Below are positions 24,877-32,371 of a stretch of DNA of 64,000 nt, one piece after another. The translations under genes and the position numbers were made by a program. Position 1 is the first letter of the stretch, and each line of letters starts with the position of its first letter. The notes beneath the pieces were generated by a model. That model was given only the letters and a program-made list of their open reading frames with translations, was not told where the DNA came from and searched no databases. This DNA comes from Spyradocola merdavium (GTDB taxonomy: Bacteria; Bacillota; Clostridia; Christensenellales; UBA1750): contig DVIM01000067.1 of the NCBI GenBank assembly GCA_018711265.1, forward strand, positions 29,571-93,570. Reading direction: 5' to 3'.

Positions 24877-26136
24877 ATGGATACCGGCACAATATGGACC
24901 CTGCTGCTCATGGCGGCGCTGCTGGCGCTGTCGGCGGGCTTTTCTGCGACGGAGGCGGCGTATTCCGGCCTGAGCCGCGCAGAGCTCAAGACCATGGAGG
25001 AGGGCGGAAACCGGCGCGCGGGCCTGGCGCTGCGCCTGGCGGACCGGCAGGAGCAGATCCTGGCCGCGGCGCTGGTGGGCAACGTGTTCACCAGCGTGGG
25101 CGCGGCCTCGCTCGGCGCGATGCTCGCCGTCCGGCACCTCGGGGACATCGGCGCGCTGGTGTCGGCGCTTGTGGTCGGCACCGCGGTGATCCTGCTGTGC
25201 GCGGCAACGCCCAAGATCCGCGCGGCGGCGGACCCGGACCGGTTTGCCGTATCGCTCGCGCCCTTTGCCCGCGCGCTGACGATCCTCTTTGCGCCCGCCG
25301 CCTTCCTGCTCTCGCGCCTGCGCGGCGCGCGCGCGCCGAAAAGCCGGGAGGACGACCCCCACAAGGCCGCGCAGGATGAGCTGCTGCTGCTCGTGGACGA
25401 GGCGGAGCAGGACGGCGGCCTGGCCAAGGAGGACGGCGAGCTCCTGCGCAGCGCCATCGAGTTTACGGACCTGTGCGCGGACGACATCCTCACCCACCGC
25501 ACGGACCTGGAGGCCGTTCCCGACACCGCCACGAAGGAGGAGGTCGCGCGCGTGTTCTCCGAGAGCCGGTATTCGCGCATCCTGGTCTACTCCGGGGACA
25601 TCGACAGCATCGTGGGCGTCATCCACCAGAAGGACTTCTACGTGGGGACCGGGGTCACGGACAAGGCCCTTGCCCAGATCATGACAAAGCCCCTGTTTGT
25701 CGCCAATTCCGCCAAGATCAGCGACCTGCTCAAGCTCCTGCAGCGGCAGAAGGCGCACATCGCCGTCGTCACGGACGAATACGGCGGCACGCTCGGCATC
25801 GTCACGATGGAGGACATCCTCGAGGAGCTCGTGGGCGACATCTGGGACGAGCACGACGAGGTGGTCGAATCCATCCACAAGGTCGGGGAGGACGCCTACC
25901 AGGTCCTGGGCACGGCGGACCTGGAGGACCTGTTCGAGTTCCTCTGCATCCGCGACGAGGAGACCGAGAGCTCGACTGTCAGCGGCTGGGTCATGGAGCG
26001 GCTGGGCCGCGTTCCCCGCAGCGGGGAGAGCTTCCGCTACGAGGGCTGGCTGCTCACCGCGGCAAAGGCCGACCCGCGCCGCGTCTGCGAGGTCGAGGTC
26101 CGCAGGCTGCCCGCCGAGCAGACGCTCGCCGTCTGA
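24877..26136 (+). CDS. CNNM/CorC (HlyC/CorC) family membrane protein with CBS pair
   Basis: 419 residues: an N-terminal CNNM (DUF21) membrane domain with three to four helices (about 1-160), a CBS pair (about 200-320, with SRYSRILVYSGDIDSIVGV and VVTDEYGGTLGIVTMEDIL), and a C-terminal CorC_HlyC domain. Homologues are Mg2+/Co2+ transporters, several of them Mg2+ exporters; the ion is inferred. The nearest SD (AAGGAG) lies about 15 nt from ATG 24877, behind a T7 run, so initiation may be weak or regulated. Convergent with pth2. Confidence 0.92.
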   Translation: MDTGTIWTLLLMAALLALSAGFSATEAAYSGLSRAELKTMEEGGNRRAGLALRLADRQEQILAAALVGNVFTSVGAASLGAMLAVRHLGDIGALVSALVVGTAVILLCAATPKIRAAADPDRFAVSLAPFARALTILFAPAAFLLSRLRGARAPKSREDDPHKAAQDELLLLVDEAEQDGGLAKEDGELLRSAIEFTDLCADDILTHRTDLEAVPDTATKEEVARVFSESRYSRILVYSGDIDSIVGVIHQKDFYVGTGVTDKALAQIMTKPLFVANSAKISDLLKLLQRQKAHIAVVTDEYGGTLGIVTMEDILEELVGDIWDEHDEVVESIHKVGEDAYQVLGTADLEDLFEFLCIRDEETESSTVSGWVMERLGRVPRSGESFRYEGWLLTAAKADPRRVCEVEVRRLPAEQTLAV

Positions 26137-26140
26137 CGAC

Positions 26141-26175
26141 GCAAAAAACGACCCCTTTTGGGGTCGTTTTTTGCG
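26141..26175. terminator. Bidirectional terminator between CNNM/CorC and pth2 genes
   Basis: GCAAAAAACGACCCC TTTT GGGGTCGTTTTTTGC is a perfect palindromic stem with A/T runs on both sides, serving both convergent genes. Confidence 0.93.
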
Positions 26176-26185
26176 CTGCGCGGGC

Positions 26186-26608
26186 TCAATAGAGGGGAAG
26201 GTTTCCCGTCAGCTCGTCCGCGCGGTCCCGGGGCAGGGGCTCCAGCGCCAGGCAGGTGTAGGTCGCCTCGCCGTGGAACTCCGTCATGCCCGCGTCGCAG
26301 ATCAGCGAGGAGAGCACGCCCGCCTCCTGCGCGCGGCGGTGGAGGGCGAGGAGCTCTTCCTCGGAGTCGACGTAGACGCAGATCTTGGCCTCGCCCTTTG
26401 CAAACCACTCGCTCAGCGGCGTGGCGGGCATGTCCCCGGGCTCGAGAAACGCGCCCGTCTCCCCGGCGCGGACCTGGCCGAGCCGGCCCTCCCGCGCCAG
26501 GGCGCGCAGCACGGCGTCCACGCAGGCGTGCCCGGCCTGCGCCGCGATCTTTCCCTTGCGCATTTTCAGATCCCTGCGCATGACGATCATTTGCTTGGAT
26601 GCGTACAC
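26186..26608 (-). CDS. Peptidyl-tRNA hydrolase 2-like protein
   Basis: 140 residues. The Pth2 fold signature is visible: MIVMRRDLKMRKGKIAAQAGHA near the N-terminus, KICVYVDSEEELLALHRRA in the middle and a conserved-type SLICDAG. Pth2 releases peptides from stalled peptidyl-tRNA; it is typical of archaea and eukaryotes but is found in some bacteria. GTG 26608 is used: AGGAGGAG lies 7 nt upstream on the minus strand. It has no operon partners; a cytosolic hydrolase role is inferred from the family. Confidence 0.85.
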   Translation of the reverse strand: MYASKQMIVMRRDLKMRKGKIAAQAGHACVDAVLRALAREGRLGQVRAGETGAFLEPGDMPATPLSEWFAKGEAKICVYVDSEEELLALHRRAQEAGVLSSLICDAGMTEFHGEATYTCLALEPLPRDRADELTGNLPLY

Positions 26609-26707
26609 GGATGAACTCCTCCTGTGTGATTGGAATGGCTGCATGCGGCGGGCCGGAAGCGCCGCCCGCCTGCCAAGAAGTATACCAGAGACGCGGCCTT
26701 TGTGCAA

Positions 26708-26740
26708 AGAAAACGGCGCGGAGACCGTCTCTCCGCGCCG
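26708..26740 (-). terminator. Terminator after the lipoprotein gene
   Basis: On the minus strand GGCGCGGAGA / TCTCCGCGCC forms a stem with a GACGG loop, followed by GTTTTCTTTG. It lies 19 nt after the stop codon at 26759. Confidence 0.8.
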
Positions 26741-26758
26741 CCCGCCTAGGCCTTGCGA

Positions 26759-28003
26759 TTACTTTTCCAGGGTGCTGGAAGCAAAGCCGTATTCCACGCT
26801 GCCGAGGTCAAATTCCGCATACACGGCGTAGACGTAACCGGGCTCCGCGGTGAGGGTCATCGCGTCGTCCTGCGCAGAGACGGCGACCTCCTCGCCCTCG
26901 CCCGCCGCGGCCAGGTCCTCCGTGCCCAGCAGGGAATCCGGCCAGCGCACAACCTTCACAGAGGTCGGCGCCGAGGGGTAGAACTGCAGCGTAACTTCCG
27001 TGGCCTCGTCGAGGTTCAGCTCAAGCATGTCGTTCCACTGGAGCACATGCGCGCCGCAGGCGATGATAGAGGTGGCCTCCCCGTCCGCAGAGGGGACTGT
27101 GCCCTCCCAAGTGTAGGAGCCCATCGTCGCGCTGGCCGTGACGATCGCCTCCGGCACGCGGTACTGAAGCTGCAGGGAGGCGGGCTCCGACGTGTCGGGC
27201 TCCGCAAAATAGGCGTCCACGATCTCTTGATAGGGGTCCGCGTCCTCGGGCGAGCCCTCGGCGACGACCTGGATCTTCGTCACGCCGGGATACTGGCCGG
27301 GGTAGGAGTTCAGCATGATGCCGTTGCCCGTGATCTCCACGACGTTGCCGCGCTCAAGGTCTGCCGCGGTGATCTTCTCGCCGTCGAGGTCGTAAATCTC
27401 CTCCGGCAGGGTCACGGTGAAGGGAAGCTCGGAGTTCGCATCCACAAAGAGGATGCCGTCCTCGCCGTAGGGGATGGCGATGGCGCGGTTGACCGTGCCG
27501 GACTGCTCGGTCTGCGCAGCCTGCTCAGCCTGGGCGCTGACCATGGGGCCAAAGGAGTCGAGCAGCTCCTGGTACTGCGCCGTGTCCTCCGCAGAGCCCT
27601 CCGACACGAGCTGCACCTTCGTCACGCTGTTGTACTGCGCGGGATAGGAGCGCGTCATCACGCCGTTGCCGTAGACGTCCACGATGTCGCCGGCGGAGAG
27701 GTCCGCCAGGGAGAGCGCCTCGCCGTCCAGGCCGAGGATCTCCTCCGAGAGGGGAGAGGTAAAGGGCATTTCCGTGTCCTGGGTGACCAGCAGCGCCTCT
27801 CCGTCCGAGAGGGAGAGAATCATGGCGCGCAGGGGGGCGTCCTCGTCCTGCGCAGGCGTCTGCGCGCCGGAGAGGGAGAGCGTCTCAGAATCGGCGGCCG
27901 CATCCGCCTGGCGGGCCTCCTGGTCCACGGGAGCGGTGGACGAACAGCCGACCAGCGCAAAGACCAGCAGCGCGCAGAGCAGGAGCAAAACATTTTTTCT
28001 CAT
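26759..28003 (-). CDS. Secreted lipoprotein with a duplicated domain, function unknown
   Basis: 414 residues. A lipoprotein signal peptide is clear: MRKNVLLLLCALLVFALVGC with the lipobox LVGC, so it is anchored outside the membrane. Two tandem copies of about 95 residues follow: one with GLDGEALSLADLSAGDIVDV and GNGVMTRSYPAQYNSVTK, the other with DLDGEKITAADLERGNVVEI and GNGIMLNSYPGQYPGVTK. Each may be an OB-like or SH3-like barrel. The C-terminal third is unrelated and may be a second beta domain. I do not recognise a function. SD GGAGG lies 11 nt before the ATG. Confidence 0.9.
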   Translation of the reverse strand: MRKNVLLLLCALLVFALVGCSSTAPVDQEARQADAAADSETLSLSGAQTPAQDEDAPLRAMILSLSDGEALLVTQDTEMPFTSPLSEEILGLDGEALSLADLSAGDIVDVYGNGVMTRSYPAQYNSVTKVQLVSEGSAEDTAQYQELLDSFGPMVSAQAEQAAQTEQSGTVNRAIAIPYGEDGILFVDANSELPFTVTLPEEIYDLDGEKITAADLERGNVVEITGNGIMLNSYPGQYPGVTKIQVVAEGSPEDADPYQEIVDAYFAEPDTSEPASLQLQYRVPEAIVTASATMGSYTWEGTVPSADGEATSIIACGAHVLQWNDMLELNLDEATEVTLQFYPSAPTSVKVVRWPDSLLGTEDLAAAGEGEEVAVSAQDDAMTLTAEPGYVYAVYAEFDLGSVEYGFASSTLEK

Positions 28004-28074
28004 CTTGGGGTCAACCTCCTTGTGCGAAATCCTTCTTGGAGCGAGCGGAGGATCCGCTTGCAACCATGAGACGG

Positions 28075-28103
28075 AAAAAAGCCGCCGCGAGTTCCGCGGC
28101 GGC
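28075..28103 (-). terminator. Terminator after the NUDIX-GNAT gene
   Basis: On the minus strand GCCGCCGCG GAACT CGCGGCGGC is a perfect 9-bp stem followed by TTTTTT, a textbook terminator. Confidence 0.92.
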
Positions 28104-28116
28104 AGAGAAAAAACGG

Positions 28117-29034
28117 TCAGTTTTTTGCGGGGTTGTCCACCGCGTAGAGGAGGTGGGGCATCTCCACGCCCCGGTAGTGCTTGACGAAGCGGTCGATCAC
28201 GGCCATGCCGTTGCGCTGGGCCACGCGCTGGGAGGCGACATTCGTATCGCGGATGACGGAATGGACGCGCGGCGCGCGCAGGACGGAGAAGGCCCAGTCC
28301 CGGCAGGCGCGGGCCGCCTCCGTGGCAAAGCCCTTGTGCCAGTGCGCGCGCAGAAAGAGATAGCCCACCTCCAGGACTGGCGCCTCGCCTCCGACGTCCT
28401 GCCAGGTCAGGCCGCATTGGCCGATCATCTCGCCCGTGTCCCGGCGCACCACGGCCCAGAGGCCGGCGCCCGTCTCCTCGTAGCGGCGGAGCTGGCGGTC
28501 CAGCCACGCGCGCACCTCCGCCTCGGAAAACGGGCCCTCGTAGGCGGTCATGACCTGCGGGTCCTGCAAAATGGCGCGCAGGACGGGAAGGTCCGCCTCG
28601 CCCATCTCGCGCAGGAGCAGCCGCTCGGTCTGCGGAAGCCCTGCGCCCTTGGGCAGGCCGCGGCGGAGCCGGGCGAGGATGTCCACGTCCGCCGGGCAGA
28701 AGGGAAAGCCGTCGATCTGCGCGGGCAGAATCCAGCGGATGTCGTTGTGCTCGAGCTTTTTCGGCTCGCCGGATTCGATCGAGGCGCAAAACAGCGTCAG
28801 ATGCACCTCGATGTCCGGATACGCGTGCGTGACCTCGAAGAACTTCGGGCCGACGCGGAGCTTGACGCCCAGCTCCTCCCGGCACTCGCGCACAAGGGCC
28901 TGCTCCGGCGTCTCGTGGGGCTCCACCTTGCCGCCCACAAACTCCCACAGCAGGCCGCGCGCCTTGTGCGCCGGGCGCTGGCAGATCAGAAAGCGCTCGC
29001 CCCGCTCGATCAGGGCCGCGACGACTTCTACCAC
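28117..29034 (-). CDS. NUDIX hydrolase fused to GNAT acetyltransferase
   Basis: 305 residues with two domains. Residues 1-130 are a MutT-type NUDIX domain: the box GKVEPHETPEQALVRE...EELGV fits GX5EX7REUXEEXGU, suggesting hydrolysis of 8-oxo-dGTP or a related nucleotide. Residues 145-300 are a RimJ-like GNAT domain (ERLLLREMGEADLPVLRAIL ... HKGFATEAARA). GTG 29034 (AGAAGGGA upstream) starts directly at the NUDIX strand. The linked activities suggest a sanitising enzyme joined to a modifier, but the acetyl acceptor is unknown. Confidence 0.88.
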   Translation of the reverse strand: MVEVVAALIERGERFLICQRPAHKARGLLWEFVGGKVEPHETPEQALVRECREELGVKLRVGPKFFEVTHAYPDIEVHLTLFCASIESGEPKKLEHNDIRWILPAQIDGFPFCPADVDILARLRRGLPKGAGLPQTERLLLREMGEADLPVLRAILQDPQVMTAYEGPFSEAEVRAWLDRQLRRYEETGAGLWAVVRRDTGEMIGQCGLTWQDVGGEAPVLEVGYLFLRAHWHKGFATEAARACRDWAFSVLRAPRVHSVIRDTNVASQRVAQRNGMAVIDRFVKHYRGVEMPHLLYAVDNPAKN

Positions 29035-29068
29035 ATGGGTCCCTTCTTTCCACAAAAATGTCTTTCGT

Positions 29069-29097
29069 AGTATACCGTGTTTTGGCGAAGCGCGCAA
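29069..29097 (-). promoter_or_regulatory. Sigma-A promoter for the NUDIX-GNAT gene
   Basis: On the minus strand TTGCGC (29092-29097), 17-nt spacer, TATACT (29069-29074), directly upstream of GTG 29034. Confidence 0.65.
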
Positions 29098-29177
29098 GAA
29101 AAAGTGCCGCCAAAGTCTTTCCAAGCGGGGAGGGCGCATATCTATAGGGAGAATCTGCTGCGCTGGAGGGGAGCCCT

Positions 29178-29867
29178 ATGTTGGAGTTGCTGTGGATCGC
29201 ATTGTCGGAATGCTATTTCTTTCTGTCCTACATGTCGGGAAGGAACGCCTTTCCGCAGAAGCTGACGCCGGAGCAGGAGCGGGACTGCCTGGACAGAATG
29301 CTGCGCGGCGACGAGGACGCGCGCTCCACGCTCATCGAGCACAACCTGCGCCTGGTCGCCCACGTCGCCAAGAAGTACCAGAGCACCGGGATGGAGAGCG
29401 ACGACCTCATCTCCATCGGGACGGTGGGGCTGATCAAGGCGGTCAAGACCTTTTCCCCCGTGAGCGGAACGTCCCTGGCCACCTACGCCGCAAGGTGCAT
29501 CGAAAACGAGATCCTCATGGTCATCCGCGCGGGGAAGAAGCAGCGCCGGGAGGTCTCCCTGCAGGAGCCGGTGGGCACGGACAAGGAGGGAAACGAGATC
29601 TCCCTGCTCGAGATCCTGGGCACGGACCGCGGGGAGGTGGAGGAGGAGGTCGAGCGCCGGATGAGCGCGGCGCGCCTGCGCCGCCTCATCGAGACGACGC
29701 TCACCCCGCGCGAGCGCATCGTGCTGGAGATGCGCTACGGCCTCGGCGGAAGCGGCCCGTACGCGCAGCGCGAGGTCGCGACGGTCCTGGGCATCTCGCG
29801 CTCGTACGTTTCCCGCATCGAAAAGCACGCGGTGGAGAAGATGGCCCGCGCGTACATGCAGTCGTGA
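29178..29867 (+). CDS. sigK: RNA polymerase sporulation sigma factor SigK
   Basis: 229 residues. It has a short hydrophobic pro-sequence (MLELLWIALSECYFFLSYMSG) like pro-sigma-K, then sigma region 2 (LIEHNLRLVAHVAKKYQSTG, DLISIGTVGLIKAVKTF, TYAARCIENEILM) and region 4 (ISRSYVSRIEKHAVEKM). These match late mother-cell sigma-K. The gene is intact, with no skin-type element splitting it. In Bacillus, sigma-K needs SpoIVFB processing; whether that applies here is unknown. It is evidence that the organism forms endospores. Confidence 0.93.
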   Translation: MLELLWIALSECYFFLSYMSGRNAFPQKLTPEQERDCLDRMLRGDEDARSTLIEHNLRLVAHVAKKYQSTGMESDDLISIGTVGLIKAVKTFSPVSGTSLATYAARCIENEILMVIRAGKKQRREVSLQEPVGTDKEGNEISLLEILGTDRGEVEEEVERRMSAARLRRLIETTLTPRERIVLEMRYGLGGSGPYAQREVATVLGISRSYVSRIEKHAVEKMARAYMQS

Positions 29868-29871
29868 CCGG

Positions 29872-30804
29872 TCAGAAAAGGCCGGTCTGCCCCGTGCGGT
29901 AGGAGGGGGCGGGCGCGTCGCGCACCACATCCACGGCCGGGTCCACGCGGCCGAGGAGCAGGGGCGAGTCCGGGTCGTGCAGGGCGGCCTGGCGGTCGAC
30001 CGCGCGGCCGTGGTTCGCGTAGCAGTAGGCGCAGCCGTGCAGGCAGGAGTCGTAGGCGCCGATGTCCACGCTCGCGGCGCAGCCGCAGGCCGGGCGCTGG
30101 TTGCGGTCCCGGGGAACCCGCAGCGCCTCGCCCGTGAGGCGCGCAAAGCGCGCGGGGTCGACGCAGTGCGCGCGCTCGACGCCGAGGGCGGACAGGTCCG
30201 CCGCCTCGGCGCAGGCTTGCACGGACATGCCGTGCGCCCGCGCGATGGGGACGAGGCGGCGCAGCAGCGCCTGCGCGGACTCGGGCGCGGGGCGGTACAG
30301 GCCCAGGTCGCGCTCGGCGCGGGCCGTGCAGCGGTAGGAGTCCAGGAAGCTCACGATGCACGCATCCGTGGACCCCTCCAGCTGCGACGCGAGGTCCGCA
30401 AAGCGCGCGACATGCGTTTCCAGGGAGTAGGCGGCGCTGAACAGGATGGGGTCGTACCGCCAGACGAGGCGCGCGGGGCCCAGCCGCGCGGCGAGTTCGC
30501 GGAAGGCGGCAAGGATTTCCGCCTTGGGCGGGAGGCCGGGCTCCAGGTCCCGGCCGTAGGCCGTGACCGTGCACTGAATATAGAAGGGAATGCGCGCAAG
30601 CGCCGCCGGGAGCTGCAGGAGGGGGATCGGGTTTTTCGTCCACAGGACCATGCCGTCCACGGCCTGCGGGCGCAGATCCACGCGGGAGACGCTGTGCGGG
30701 TTGTGCGGGTTGCGCACGAGGCAGAAGCCCTCCTGCAGCCGGCGGCTCAGCCAGGGGAGGTAGAGGGCGGGGATGTCCGTCCTGCGGCTGGCGCTGACGA
30801 TCAT
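29872..30804 (-). CDS. DUF1848 family protein with radical-SAM-like cysteine motif
   Basis: 310 residues. The N-terminus MIVSASRRTDIPALYLPWL and FCLVRNPHNPHSVSRVDL are family hallmarks. Near the C-terminus CLHGCAYC places cysteines at about 254, 258 and 261 in the CxxxCxxC pattern of radical-SAM enzymes, with two more Cys (CGC) just before. In standard radical-SAM proteins this motif is N-terminal, so the family may be a permuted or divergent relative. Function unknown. The start codon overlaps the LysR gene stop (ATGA), so translation is coupled. Confidence 0.88.
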   Translation of the reverse strand: MIVSASRRTDIPALYLPWLSRRLQEGFCLVRNPHNPHSVSRVDLRPQAVDGMVLWTKNPIPLLQLPAALARIPFYIQCTVTAYGRDLEPGLPPKAEILAAFRELAARLGPARLVWRYDPILFSAAYSLETHVARFADLASQLEGSTDACIVSFLDSYRCTARAERDLGLYRPAPESAQALLRRLVPIARAHGMSVQACAEAADLSALGVERAHCVDPARFARLTGEALRVPRDRNQRPACGCAASVDIGAYDSCLHGCAYCYANHGRAVDRQAALHDPDSPLLLGRVDPAVDVVRDAPAPSYRTGQTGLF

Positions 30805-31700
30805 TGCGCGCCCACCTCCTCGACGACCCGCAGCTCCTCCCGCGCGATGGCGAGAAAGCGGCGCACCACGGGCGAGGAGCTGCTCTTCAAATAGGCGCCG
30901 AACGGGATGAGCGGGAAGCCCCGCAGCGGAATGCAGCGCAGGCCCGGCTCCTCCAAGGTGGGGAGGTAGGGGAAGACGGAAAACCCCAGCCCCGCCTTGA
31001 TCATCGCGATGCAGCCGTCGTAGCCCTCGGAGACGTAGACCTCGGCCGCCGGCCGTCCTGCGGCGGCCCGGAAGTGCAGGTGCAGCAGGGCGTCCGGCTC
31101 GCGGTAGGGGCCGCAGAGAATCATGCTACCGGTCAGGTCCTCCTCCTCCACCCACTCGCGCCCGGCGAGCGGGTGGTTTTCGTCGCAGAGGCAGACCACC
31201 GGGCACCGGCAGAGCTCCTCGTAGAGGCCGGAGAAGGAGGCGGGGTGCTGCTCGTTGTAAAAGCCGAGCAGCGCGTGCAGCGTCTCGTTTTCCAGCAGGC
31301 CCTGCAGCGCGTGCGCGGGCGCGATGCGCAGGTTCGGCCGCAGCGTCGGAAACTCCTCGTGCAGCCGGCGGAGCATGGGGGGAACCAGGTCCAGCTCGTG
31401 GTGGTTGTGGCAGCCCAGGCCGAGGAAGACCGCGTTCTGCGCCTGCGGCTCGTTGAGCCGCGTGCGCGCGGATTTTGCGATGCGCAGGATCGCGGACGCG
31501 TCGCCGATGAACTGCATCCCCGCGCGCGTGAGGGCCACGCTTTTGCTCGTGCGCGTGAAGAGCTGCACGCCGAGCTCCTCCTCCAGGGAGCGGATCTGGT
31601 GGCTGACGGCCGGCTGCGTCAGCGCCACGCTCTCGGCGGCCTTGGAGAAGTTCAGGTTCTGCGCCACGGCCAGGAAGCACTCCAGCTGCGTCGTATTCAT
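30801..31700 (-). CDS. LysR family transcriptional regulator
   Basis: 299 residues. The N-terminal winged helix-turn-helix is clear (MNTTQLECFLAVAQNLNFSK, then VALTQPAVSHQIRSLEEELG), followed by a periplasmic-binding-like effector domain (about 90-295). The effector is unknown. Its stop overlaps the DUF1848 start codon on the same strand, so the two form an operon; it is divergent from the MarR-ABC unit. An AT-rich palindrome upstream is a likely binding site. Confidence 0.93.
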   Translation of the reverse strand: MNTTQLECFLAVAQNLNFSKAAESVALTQPAVSHQIRSLEEELGVQLFTRTSKSVALTRAGMQFIGDASAILRIAKSARTRLNEPQAQNAVFLGLGCHNHHELDLVPPMLRRLHEEFPTLRPNLRIAPAHALQGLLENETLHALLGFYNEQHPASFSGLYEELCRCPVVCLCDENHPLAGREWVEEEDLTGSMILCGPYREPDALLHLHFRAAAGRPAAEVYVSEGYDGCIAMIKAGLGFSVFPYLPTLEEPGLRCIPLRGFPLIPFGAYLKSSSSPVVRRFLAIAREELRVVEEVGAQ

Positions 31701-31751
31701 GCAATCGCTCCTTTTGTTAGAAAAGAATTGAAAAGTAAATTGATTGTCAAC

Positions 31752-31768
31752 GATAAAAATCCTTTATC
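31752..31768. promoter_or_regulatory. Candidate LysR box
   Basis: GATAAA-AATCC-TTTATC is a perfect 6-bp palindrome containing T-N11-A, the classic LysR-type core. It lies just downstream of the predicted LysR gene start of transcription, so autoregulation is likely. Confidence 0.55.
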
Positions 31769-31769
31769 A

Positions 31770-31798
31770 ACTATAACAGAAATCAATTTCACTTTCAA
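31770..31798 (-). promoter_or_regulatory. Sigma-A promoter for the LysR gene
   Basis: On the minus strand TTGAAA (31793-31798), 17-nt spacer, TATAGT (31770-31775). Confidence 0.65.
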
Positions 31799-31816
31799 GC
31801 CAAATTGTTGTAGGAT
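31787..31816 (+). promoter_or_regulatory. Possible promoter for the MarR-ABC operon
   Basis: TTTCAC (31787-31792), 18-nt spacer, TAGGAT (31811-31816), with an overlapping GATAAT at 31814-31819. It overlaps the LysR gene promoter on the other strand, so regulation could be competitive. Confidence 0.45.
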
Positions 31817-31830
31817 AATGGAGGTCAACG

Positions 31831-31844
31831 GTTCGGAAGCGAAC
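31831..31844. promoter_or_regulatory. Candidate MarR operator
   Basis: GTTCG-GAAG-CGAAC is a perfect 5-bp inverted repeat between the predicted promoter and the MarR start codon, where an autorepressor would bind. Confidence 0.5.
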
Positions 31845-31867
31845 AGTAAGGAAGCGAGGTGAGAAGC

Positions 31868-32371
31868 ATGGAAATGACAGCCGGCGACATTCTGCGGAAC
31901 ACAAAGAAGATCAACATCGCCCTTGACACCTATCTGAACGAGCGCCTGGCGTCCACGGATCTCACGGCGGCGCAGGGAAATGTGCTGTTCTTCATTCTGG
32001 AGCATTCCGGCGTGCATTCCACGCGCATCCACAAGCAGCTGGGGATTTCCCGGGGCACGGTTTCGGGCCTCATCAAGAAGCTGCGGGAAAAGGGCTACGT
32101 CAGCTTCTCCAGCTGTGACACGGACGACAGGCAGAAGCCCATCCTGGTCACGGAGAAGGCCGACGCCCTGCGGGAGGCGCTGAGCGGTTGGCAGCGGGAG
32201 CTGGAGGAGATGGTCTTCCGCGACTTTACTCCGGAGGAGCGGGCGGCCCTGGGGCGCCTGCAGGAGAAGATGCTGCGCAACATCTCTCCGGCGATTGCGC
32301 GCGTAAAAAAAGAAAGAGAAAAGGAGGGACCCACCCATGAAGTCCATTTTGGCGCAGGTCAAGCAGTATAA
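31868..32371 (+). CDS. MarR family transcriptional regulator
   Basis: 167 residues. The winged helix-turn-helix shows STRIHKQLGISRGTVSGLIKKL and the wing KGYVSFSSCDTDDRQK. The C-terminus is basic (ARVKKEREKEG). MarR proteins usually repress an adjacent efflux operon and release it on binding a phenolic or drug ligand; here the adjacent genes encode an ABC exporter. ATG 31868 is chosen (GAGGTGA about 7 nt upstream) over GTG 31859. It overlaps the first ABC gene by 35 nt, so expression is coupled. Confidence 0.92.
   Translation: MEMTAGDILRNTKKINIALDTYLNERLASTDLTAAQGNVLFFILEHSGVHSTRIHKQLGISRGTVSGLIKKLREKGYVSFSSCDTDDRQKPILVTEKADALREALSGWQRELEEMVFRDFTPEERAALGRLQEKMLRNISPAIARVKKEREKEGPTHEVHFGAGQAV

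Noticed and set aside
24762..25379. 205-codon frame overlapping the start of the CNNM/CorC gene
   Set aside because: It runs out of frame through clear CNNM and CBS sequence; the product is Gly/Arg/Pro-biased shadow sequence.
29100..29177. A possible sigma-E or sigma-K promoter before sigK (CATATCTATAG)
   Set aside because: The spacing of the -10-like CATA element does not fit CATAnnnTA and no matching -35 is present.
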